Source: a virus. Taken from it: 35,741 bases of DNA. Position numbers and translations under genes: made by a program. The stretch spans positions 1 through 35,741 of the IMG/VR virus record IMGVR_UViG_3300025151_000008, one strand, 5' to 3'. The notes under the pieces were generated by a model. The model worked only from the letters and a program-made list of their open reading frames with translations, was not told where the DNA came from and did no database searches. Below, in pieces: positions 21,320 to 27,555 of the stretch (the stretch's first letter is position 1; each line of letters opens with the position of its first letter).

Positions 21320-21632
21320 AGAAACTCAAATCATCAAGTGTCCCACCAAAAAATCTTTCGATCTTCATTTAAAAGTCATGGATCGCATCAAAAAAATTGG
21401 AGTATCCCATGGATGCGAACTTGAATGGAATATCTTAAATAAAAAAGATAGGACTTTTGTTATAAGAGTATGCGGATACTCCAAACAGGATCAGCAGAAC
21501 GCCATGATAGACGTCATGAAATTCTTATGTAAGGAAGGGATCGAACCCGCCGTCATAGTTTCAACCAAGACGGAGAAATCTGAAGCAGAACAACAGCTGC
21601 TGAGAGTGCAGCGTATTCTTCAAACGGCGTAA
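21306..21632 (+). CDS. Protein downstream of repressor, unknown
   Basis: A 108-residue protein from the ATG at 21306, preceded by GGGAGG; an in-frame TTG at 21288 is unlikely. It is mixed alpha/beta: SFDLHLKVMDRIKKIGVSHG, then LEWNILNKKDRTFVIRVCGYSKQDQQN and a helix, ending in a coiled segment. The family is not recognised. It lies in the repressor operon and ends beside attP, so it may be a prophage-expressed accessory gene, for example a superinfection-exclusion protein, or a directionality factor. Neither is supported by motif. Confidence 0.55.
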   Translation: MTAFRETQIIKCPTKKSFDLHLKVMDRIKKIGVSHGCELEWNILNKKDRTFVIRVCGYSKQDQQNAMIDVMKFLCKEGIEPAVIVSTKTEKSEAEQQLLRVQRILQTA

Positions 21633-21634
21633 AA

Positions 21635-21683
21635 TGGGTTTGCAAATGGGTTTGCAAAAGAGCGTGGGTTTGCGTGGGTTTGC
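21635..21683. repeat. Integrase arm-type sites, left arm (four copies)
   Basis: TGGGTTTGC occurs at 21635-21643, 21647-21655, 21665-21673 and 21675-21683, all in one orientation. Two pairs are spaced 12 and 10 bp. Two more copies lie on the other side of the tRNA-like core, so these look like integrase arm-binding sites of attP. Confidence 0.75.
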
Positions 21684-21722
21684 GAAGACTAAATTCTTAA
21701 TGTACTGTTTTTATTAGGGATT

Positions 21723-21750
21723 TGGTCGGAGCGACTGGATTCGAACCTGC
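21723..21750 (-). other. attP core: 3' end of a tRNA (tRNA-Pro-like)
   Basis: Read on the minus strand this is the 3' end of a tRNA: T-stem and loop (GCAGG, TTCGAAT, CCAGT), acceptor strand CGCTCCG, discriminator A and CCA. Acceptor CGGAGCG with a T-loop TTCGAAT fits bacterial tRNA-Pro best as I recall it. One T-stem pair is mismatched (A-A) and no anticodon arm can be folded upstream, so it is a tRNA remnant and not a gene. Phages integrating in tRNA genes carry just such a 3' segment to rebuild the gene. Confidence 0.75.
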
Positions 21751-21780
21751 CGCCCATAATCTGCGAACCGTTGAAAACAC

Positions 21781-21805
21781 TGGGGTTGAAGCAATATCAA
21801 CCCCA
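21781..21805 (-). terminator. Inverted repeat beside attP, possible terminator of the late operon
   Basis: TGGGGTTGA (21781-21789) pairs with TCAACCCCA (21797-21805) around a 7-base loop. On the minus strand the stem is followed by GTGTTTTC, a weak T tract, just after the last late gene. It may alternatively be a site for an accessory protein at attP. Confidence 0.4.
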
Positions 21806-21806
21806 A

Positions 21807-21826
21807 TGGGTTTGCGTTGGGTTTGC
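21807..21826. repeat. Integrase arm-type sites, right arm (two copies)
   Basis: TGGGTTTGC at 21807-21815 and 21818-21826, in the same orientation as the four left-arm copies. They complete an attP of about 190 bp with the tRNA-like core between the arms. Confidence 0.75.
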
Positions 21827-21828
21827 GT

Positions 21829-21903
21829 TTACTTTTTCCGCGCTTTCCTCATTGGTCGCTTCTTCATTCCTCCGCTGCTTTTCTTGCTATGGTATCCTGG
21901 CAT
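21829..21903 (-). CDS. 24-residue basic peptide at end of late operon
   Basis: A short ORF (ATG at 21901-21903, TAA at 21829-21831) with ribosome site AAAGGAACACA. The peptide starts MPGYHSKKSSGGMKKR and ends RKARKK, with about half its residues Lys or Arg. It would bind nucleic acid. I recall tiny Gly-Met-Lys-rich peptides of this style in other podoviruses. The end of the gene touches the right attP arm. Confidence 0.5.
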   Translation of the reverse strand: MPGYHSKKSSGGMKKRPMRKARKK

Positions 21904-21926
21904 TGTGTTCCTTTGATCTGGCGGCA

Positions 21927-22124
21927 TCATAATTTCAGATGCCTGGGTAAGTTTTCAATAATTGCTTTCCTAGCTTCCTCAGTCAAGTTTGAAAGTGCAT
22001 TCTTAGAATGCTGTTTCGCCTGGTCGGCGGTCAGGGAATTGCCATCATCCTGAACCGCATCAAAAACCATTTTGGCTCCCCAAGTGACAAGCTCTTTTAA
22101 AATCATTGCTTCCAATCCTGTCAT
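21927..22124 (-). CDS. Small helical protein after the endolysin, unknown
   Basis: A 65-residue protein from the ATG at 22122-22124, which overlaps the peptidase stop (ATGA) and follows GGAG by six bases; an upstream ATG at 22136 lacks a site. The sequence (ELVTWGAKMVFDAVQDDG, then SKNALSNLTEEARKAIIENLP) is two amphipathic helices. The family is not recognised. Position in the lysis block suggests an accessory such as a pinholin-like or regulatory protein, but no membrane segment is clear. Confidence 0.55.
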   Translation of the reverse strand: MTGLEAMILKELVTWGAKMVFDAVQDDGNSLTADQAKQHSKNALSNLTEEARKAIIENLPRHLKL

Positions 22125-22525
22125 AGATAGCTCCATGAATTTGGCCGAGCTGGCCCGGTTAAATCATCCAGGTGGATGAAGCGTTTGTTCTTCGGCCCAT
22201 GCAGCTTGAAACCGATCCCGGTAATCCCATGCGCCTGGGCTATCTTGATCAGCTCCAAAGCTTCAGCTCCAAAGATCTGAATATCGACCGCATGGCCTGT
22301 CGTATGCGGCCCGGTTCTTCCGGTCGTGGAAACGGTTTCATTGTAGTCTGGATGACGAAAACCCGAGGTCGGGAATAGAGGTCTCCCGAAGTCATCTCGG
22401 ATCAGCTGCAGCCGCTCCATGAATGATTGAGACATATCGCAGATCCCGGTACCTCGGCATTTCAGTTCGTTGACCGTAAAGTTTTTTGTCAGGTATTTAT
22501 TCGCCATATAAAATCCGAAAACCAT
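22121..22525 (-). CDS. M15-family peptidase endolysin (D-Ala-D-Ala carboxypeptidase type)
   Basis: A 134-residue zinc peptidase that cuts the peptidoglycan peptide for lysis. Motifs: KNFTVNELKC at the start, TSGFRHPDYN, PHTTGHAVDI (HxxGxAxD zinc motif) and KRFIHLDD (third zinc ligand His). The length fits one M15A domain. The start is not certain: ATG at 22525 or 22507, neither with a strong ribosome site. The frame is open to 22672, but that would overlap the previous gene by about 110 bp. The upstream part of the frame contains SRREFL, which resembles a Tat motif. Confidence 0.82.
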   Translation of the reverse strand: MVFGFYMANKYLTKNFTVNELKCRGTGICDMSQSFMERLQLIRDDFGRPLFPTSGFRHPDYNETVSTTGRTGPHTTGHAVDIQIFGAEALELIKIAQAHGITGIGFKLHGPKNKRFIHLDDLTGPARPNSWSYL

Positions 22526-22562
22526 GGTTGTTGATTCTGCCAGAAACTCCCGGCGAGAAATA

Positions 22563-22721
22563 TCATTCGTCCTCGAGAGCTTTCCGGACCAAGACCAGAG
22601 CTTGGTCGTCCAATCGGTTAGTCGTCCTTTGAACCAGGTGACTAAGGAGGAGCAGGGTAAGGTTAATGACAAAGCGTTCGGAGGATAGTTTCTGGATAAT
22701 GGTGGATATGAATTTAGGCAT
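22563..22721 (-). CDS. Small amphipathic lysis-region protein
   Basis: A 52-residue protein from the ATG at 22719-22721, which shares a base with the stop of the holin-like gene (TGATG). It begins MPKFISTIIQKLSSERFV with a short hydrophobic stretch INLTLLLLSHLV, then a charged helix (DDQALVLVRKALEDE). It is too short and polar to be a sure membrane protein. It lies between a holin-like gene and the endolysin, so a lysis-timing or spanin-like role is possible; no lipobox is seen. Confidence 0.5.
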   Translation of the reverse strand: MPKFISTIIQKLSSERFVINLTLLLLSHLVQRTTNRLDDQALVLVRKALEDE

Positions 22722-22936
22722 CAGGTTTTTCCATTTGAGGAATCGTTGGCTTCGGTCGAGTCGAACCAATAGCCAACCGTTTGGGAAAGCTGGGTCGCAG
22801 ATGCGCCCACAATAACACTCGAAATCGTTTGCATCGATTCTGGGATTTCAACCATAAATATGAGCAGCAAGTTTGTTAAAAAGATTGCCATTAAGACAAG
22901 AGTCAAAAGGGCGCGGACGGCAAGCTTCGGGGTCAT
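22721..22936 (-). CDS. Holin-like membrane protein
   Basis: A 71-residue protein with a strong N-terminal membrane helix (LLTLVLMAIFLTNLLLIFMV, residues about 10-29) and a second, weaker one (ISSVIVGASATQLSQTVGYWF), then a polar tail. Two helices plus a charged C-terminus and a place just before the endolysin fit a class II-type holin. It overlaps the preceding gene by 4 bp. The assignment is by topology and context only. Confidence 0.6.
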   Translation of the reverse strand: MTPKLAVRALLTLVLMAIFLTNLLLIFMVEIPESMQTISSVIVGASATQLSQTVGYWFDSTEANDSSNGKT

Positions 22937-23322
22937 CGCATCCGCTCCAGTTCTCGTCCAATATTTTCCAGTTCAGACTTTTGCTCGGTCAGAGACGTGT
23001 TTGTTTTTTCGATCAACGCAATCAAACGCCCTTCGAGCTCACGTCGATCCTGCCGTGCCTGTCCGTTTGTTTTCCAGATGAACCATGAGAGGAAAATCAA
23101 ACCCACTCCAGCAATCCCCTGGTCAATTAAAACGCCCAGTATTTGCTCAGATGGATCTTGGTCTTGCTGGTCTGAATACCGGCGAGGTTCCGGTGGGATG
23201 TTCATTTGCCTTAACCGTGGTTCATATATCCCATGGTATTGAGACTCATGATCCCGAGCCATAACATCCGCAAAAACTGGTGCAGCCCAAAGCCAGATGA
23301 TAATTAAAGCATTAATTCTCAT
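22933..23322 (-). CDS. Signal peptide plus membrane-helix plus coiled-coil protein (holin/spanin-like)
   Basis: A 129-residue protein. Residues 1-18 (MRINALIIIWLWAAPVFA) look like a signal peptide; about 60-90 contain QILGVLIDQGIAGVGLIFLSWFIWKTN, a membrane helix; the last 35 residues are a coiled coil (LEGRLIALIEKTNTSL, then a Glu-rich helix). The VLIDQGIxxVxFxxL pattern recalls the BhlA/UviB holin group. With the next gene it probably forms the membrane lesion, or it may be a small spanin. It overlaps the 811-residue gene by 4 bp. Confidence 0.55.
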   Translation of the reverse strand: MRINALIIIWLWAAPVFADVMARDHESQYHGIYEPRLRQMNIPPEPRRYSDQQDQDPSEQILGVLIDQGIAGVGLIFLSWFIWKTNGQARQDRRELEGRLIALIEKTNTSLTEQKSELENIGRELERMR

Positions 23323-25754
23323 AATGTTTGCGCTGATTGAAATTGAGTCTGTATTGCAGGAGCATCCATCTTTCTTTGGCGTGAAGAAGGACCCAGCTTT
23401 TCCGCGTTTTCCATATACATCTGCTGCATCTGATTGGTGTATCGCAGCGAGGCATTCATGCGAGCCTGGAAGAACCGGGAAAGACTATTTCGAACGACCG
23501 TATCCAGGTTCCGGTTGCGTGTCATGACGCGCTCCACAAGCATTTTCATCTGGGCTTGATAGAGTGCAGGATAGACCGCTTGCATGGCTTCGACGTGCTC
23601 AGGCTGCAGCGATCCCTGAGCGATCATCGGAAGCACCAGGTTCGGATTATCGACGATCGTTTTGTACCGGTTGAATTTCAAGATCTCGGAAAATCGTGGA
23701 ACCTCCTCAGTCGGATTGAAGACCAGCTCCGATGGTGCTGTCGTTGATTTCGGAAGTTTCGAATGCAGGAAGCTGACTCCGTTTGCCATCGTGTTCGCGA
23801 CCGATTGGTTCAAAGTCTGATCTCCTTCGACCTCCGGAAGCATCGCCAGGAATCTCGGGTAGAGTGCCTGGGGATTTCCGTTCAGGTTATCAAGCTGGTT
23901 CCTGGTCTTAATGAATTCCTCAATGGTTTTCTCCGGGCTGTCTGGAATTGGATTTTTTACTTTAACACCAGCAGCAGCTCCTCCTCGAAGGATCAAAGAT
24001 ACTCCTGCATCCATTGCCTTCTGAGATTTATCTGCCAGGTTCAGCATCCCGCCGTAGTCAGAAATCCGGTTCAGCGTCCTGGCAAAAAGCAGCTCCCCAT
24101 TGTCTCGAATATATTTCCGGGCTAGTGCAGTTCCTGCGAAGGTTGCAGCAGCTCCCAGGCCTCCGGTCAGGACCGAATCAGCTGCACCGAAAACGCCGCC
24201 TCCCAGGCCTGCTCCGACGATGTATGAAGTGAGTGGAAGACGTGCATTATTTGCCTGCCGAGCAGCTGCTCCTTGAGCAAAAAAATGGAGATTCTTCAGA
24301 GTTGCGTAAACGTCTTTGGCTTCCAGGAAATTTGCATAGGTATCGGATTTGATACCCTTCGTATTGGATAATCGATTCCCGATCGCTGCCAGGGCATTTT
24401 CAGATTCCTCCCGAATGATGTTCGCCATTGATTCGTAATGGGCAAAATTATCCGGGTTCTTTTTAAAGTTGGCAAGCTCGCGCTGGTAGAATCGTTTCAG
24501 CTCCTCTGAGTCTCGAAAATTGAGAGTCTTGCCTCTCATCCCTAGCTTCTGAGAAATTGCCTTTGCAATTGGATTCATGTTCTTCCAGGCAATATCCCGG
24601 AAGTCTTCAATGGCTTGTCTGGCATTTTTAATCCGCGCATTCTGTACGGCATCATCGACAAGGCCTGCACCCATGGCTCGAGGGTTATCCACAATTTCCC
24701 GGATCATCCTGTCGGCAATTGTGTCGGGATCAAATTTCAGGTCGTCCAGATACTGTCCGGACTTCGCCATCTTTGACTCAACGTCGGTAATAATATCGTC
24801 AAGCCGCTTTCCATAATATGGAAGCAGATCATCTTCGAGCTGCATCAGAAGTGCTTCAGGATCATCGAGATTTTTGACAATCCCCTTCTTGTCAAGATTC
24901 GCGAGCTTGGCACCAAATTCGTTTGCTCCCCGAGAATAATTTCCATGCCTGGTTATTTTATTCCACTCGGTTTTTTTAGGATCCAGGGTTCTATAATATG
25001 CGCGGTCCCTGGCAAACTTCAGCGCGGATCCGCCCTTGCTCAGAGCTGTCGCGATCCCGCCGACCAGGCCTCCTGCTATTCCTCCAAACCCAGCACCGGC
25101 AATGATATGTTCTGAGAACTCGGGACGTCTTTCCGGATCATCCAAGATCTGAGAAGAAACTGCATAAGGAACCCCGACGACTGCGCCCTCGGCTGCACCC
25201 CCGACCGCCCCTTTGACGACTCGGGTGTTGAGCGGAGACGCCAGAGTCCTTAAAGCTTTTTTATTGGAAGCTGCTTTGGAAATCGAACCAACAAGTTTTT
25301 GAGCTCCCCGAGCTGCACCTCTGGCGACCAGGGAGGTCCCGCCAAAAGGAAAAATTAATCCGCCGAGTTCTCCAGCTGTCGTCGCAATCGGATTGAGCTC
25401 CCGGTGCATCCTAATCTCTTCATCTGTAAATCCGAGATTCTGAAGGGCCATATCTGAAAGACCAAAGGACATGGTCCTGAGAGCTCCCAGGCCTGCCGAA
25501 GTGAATGGAGAATCACTGACCGTAGCTTTGAGATCCTCTGTTTCAACCAGCTCAACCGGAGCATATCGATAGCCTGCTCGAAGTGCTGCATAGGCTTTAT
25601 CAGCAGGGAAATCGTAAAGGGTATCATCCTCCCCGACCAAGGTGACTTTATCCCCCTGGATGAATGCATAGTTCCCGGATGCAATCAGATCTTCGACGCG
25701 AGAATCATCGACGTTGACCGCCGATTCAGTTTGATAATCGTAAAGTCTAGCCAC
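23319..25754 (-). CDS. Large ejection (internal virion) protein, 811 aa
   Basis: An 811-residue protein, the last of three large genes after the nozzle gene. It is mostly helical and Ala/Gly-rich with several hydrophobic Gly-zipper stretches, for example GFGGIAGGLVGGIATAL and IVGAGLGGGVFGAADSVL, then GLGAAATFAGTALARKYI. Such segments suit proteins ejected from the head that insert in the cell envelope to form a DNA conduit (T7 gp14-gp16 or P22 gp7/16/20 role). The N-terminus (MARLYDYQTESAVNVDDSRVEDLI) is a small beta domain. No transglycosylase motif is visible. Family not certain. Confidence 0.65.
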   Translation of the reverse strand: MARLYDYQTESAVNVDDSRVEDLIASGNYAFIQGDKVTLVGEDDTLYDFPADKAYAALRAGYRYAPVELVETEDLKATVSDSPFTSAGLGALRTMSFGLSDMALQNLGFTDEEIRMHRELNPIATTAGELGGLIFPFGGTSLVARGAARGAQKLVGSISKAASNKKALRTLASPLNTRVVKGAVGGAAEGAVVGVPYAVSSQILDDPERRPEFSEHIIAGAGFGGIAGGLVGGIATALSKGGSALKFARDRAYYRTLDPKKTEWNKITRHGNYSRGANEFGAKLANLDKKGIVKNLDDPEALLMQLEDDLLPYYGKRLDDIITDVESKMAKSGQYLDDLKFDPDTIADRMIREIVDNPRAMGAGLVDDAVQNARIKNARQAIEDFRDIAWKNMNPIAKAISQKLGMRGKTLNFRDSEELKRFYQRELANFKKNPDNFAHYESMANIIREESENALAAIGNRLSNTKGIKSDTYANFLEAKDVYATLKNLHFFAQGAAARQANNARLPLTSYIVGAGLGGGVFGAADSVLTGGLGAAATFAGTALARKYIRDNGELLFARTLNRISDYGGMLNLADKSQKAMDAGVSLILRGGAAAGVKVKNPIPDSPEKTIEEFIKTRNQLDNLNGNPQALYPRFLAMLPEVEGDQTLNQSVANTMANGVSFLHSKLPKSTTAPSELVFNPTEEVPRFSEILKFNRYKTIVDNPNLVLPMIAQGSLQPEHVEAMQAVYPALYQAQMKMLVERVMTRNRNLDTVVRNSLSRFFQARMNASLRYTNQMQQMYMENAEKLGPSSRQRKMDAPAIQTQFQSAQTL

Positions 25755-27555
25755 CCGCGTTCCTCACTGTTCCACCAAAATTTGAAGCATTAGGAATTTT
25801 ATTTTTCCTTGGCATTCCTTTTGGAGGCATACCTTCCTGAACGAATCCGTAATCCACTGGAGTGACCGGCACAAATTGATTTGCATCCTGGAACCCTTTC
25901 AGTCGTGATTCATAATCATTGGGAAGGGTTTCAAGTGCAGATTTTAATTCACCTAGTCCGATGGTAAATACATCCTCTTCCGGGATCACTCGATTGATCA
26001 TGACTTTCTCGGTCGGCGTCAATGCAGCTCCGCCCTTCATTATGTCATTCTTATATACACCCCAGAGGGATCCAACGAGCTGCCTTAGTTCGATATAATC
26101 TTTGCCCTGAGCTTTTTTAATTCCAGCTGCAGATTGAGCAAGAAGATTTGCCGTCCCTACTTTGTTAAATAAGGCCAGAGCTCTTTCGCGAAGTTCTTCA
26201 ATTGAGCGAACAGCAGTCATCATTTTTCTTCCATCTTTAAGCGCATCCTTAATCCCCTGAGCATCCTTTATTGAGGTCACTCCCAAGCCTGGGACATACT
26301 TGTCTCCAAATTCTTTTTTAGAATCTGCGACAGCTTGATACTGCTTAACCATTAAAGTTTCTAAGGCTATAGCCATCTGCTGATCAGATCTTTCACGCGC
26401 TTCCACAATCCCGCTTTTGATTCCTTCCACCGTTGCGATCTGAGTCTCGACAGCTGCTCGGTTCTTTAAGGATGCCAGCGCACTGTCGGAAGCATTCTGG
26501 GCCAACTGAAGCATCCTGCCGCGTTCCTGGATCAGATTCAGCTGCTGCCGTTCTGCAGACTTCTGTCGGAAATCCCGGTCGTCTTTAAATTTTGCCAGGT
26601 GATCATCGATGGTTTTGTTGATGATCTGGAGAGCGAAGTTTGGCGTCCCTGTCATGGATGCAGCACCAGCTCCGAGAGCAGCTGCAATGACCGCCCAAAA
26701 CTTATTTGCTCCGGTTATCGCAGGACCTGGTTTTTCTTCAGCGATCGCGTTGATGCTGTCTTCGTATGTATCGATTTCCTTCTTTATGTCATTGGCGAGA
26801 TTGACGTAGTTCTGTTTTTCAGTCTCGAAAAACTCAAAAGATCCTTCGGTGTATTCGTCGCCGCCATAAATATCTTCAAGCTCCATCAATTTATCGATGA
26901 CGCCATCATAGGTTTCGAGCCCATAACCATAAGGATCCGATACGCTGACGATATTTTTCCCTTCCAGGTATCCCTCGGTTTGCTTCATATCAACCGGCAC
27001 GGCACCTGGTTCCTCAACAACTTCCTCAGTTTCCACGACGTCTTCCATCGTTTCGACAGCAGGCTTTACATTTTCTAGCTCCACCTTTTCTTTTGCTTCT
27101 TCCGCAGCTATCAATGTTTCAGTCTTTTCAGAATCATCTTCTTTCTGACTTAATTTTCCCCAATGCAATGCGCCAGCTTGCATTTCCTTTGGCGTTGGGA
27201 AATCTGATGCTAGACCAAGATTCTTAGCATCTGGCTTCGTTGCCATGATTCTTTTTTCTGATGGACGCAGTCGTTTATCCAATGGTTCAATAAGCTCATC
27301 TTCAAGCGGGTCATCCATAGCCCAATCAATGTACTGGTTCCCCTCAGCAACCGGTGCAGCTGTTTCAACCGGAGCAGCTGTTTCAACGGTTTCAACTGGA
27401 GCTGAATATTGCTCCCAAGGGCCGAATTCATCCAGGAGCTGCCGGTCTCGATCTACATTGGCAGGATCAAAAAGATTTCTTTGATTAAGCTGCTCATACA
27501 GCATCCGCCTTTGGCTTTCAGTGCCGCCAGCTTCAAACCGAAAAGTTTCTGCCAT
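25747..27555 (-). CDS. Ejection (internal virion) protein, 602 aa
   Basis: A 602-residue protein counted from the ATG at 27553-27555, which overlaps the previous stop (TGATG) and follows GGGAGGG. The first 250 residues are acidic and low complexity (VETVETAAPVETAAPV). A hydrophobic segment (NKFWAVIAAALGAGAASM) is followed by a long helical region (TIDDHLAKFKDDRDFRQKSAERQQLNLIQERG and on). The C-terminus ends in a Gly/Asn-rich tail. Position and composition resemble podovirus ejection proteins. It overlaps the 811-residue gene by 8 bp. Confidence 0.6.
   Translation of the reverse strand: MAETFRFEAGGTESQRRMLYEQLNQRNLFDPANVDRDRQLLDEFGPWEQYSAPVETVETAAPVETAAPVAEGNQYIDWAMDDPLEDELIEPLDKRLRPSEKRIMATKPDAKNLGLASDFPTPKEMQAGALHWGKLSQKEDDSEKTETLIAAEEAKEKVELENVKPAVETMEDVVETEEVVEEPGAVPVDMKQTEGYLEGKNIVSVSDPYGYGLETYDGVIDKLMELEDIYGGDEYTEGSFEFFETEKQNYVNLANDIKKEIDTYEDSINAIAEEKPGPAITGANKFWAVIAAALGAGAASMTGTPNFALQIINKTIDDHLAKFKDDRDFRQKSAERQQLNLIQERGRMLQLAQNASDSALASLKNRAAVETQIATVEGIKSGIVEARERSDQQMAIALETLMVKQYQAVADSKKEFGDKYVPGLGVTSIKDAQGIKDALKDGRKMMTAVRSIEELRERALALFNKVGTANLLAQSAAGIKKAQGKDYIELRQLVGSLWGVYKNDIMKGGAALTPTEKVMINRVIPEEDVFTIGLGELKSALETLPNDYESRLKGFQDANQFVPVTPVDYGFVQEGMPPKGMPRKNKIPNASNFGGTVRNAGG

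Noticed and set aside
21723-21806. Complete tRNA gene on the minus strand
   Set aside because: T-arm, acceptor 3' strand and CCA are present, but no anticodon arm, D-arm or 5' acceptor strand could be folded.
21722-21916. 64-residue plus-strand ORF beginning MVGATGFEPAA
   Set aside because: The start is the antisense of a tRNA 3' end; GATGFEP-type ORFs are a known artefact of tRNA sequence. It marks attP and not a gene.
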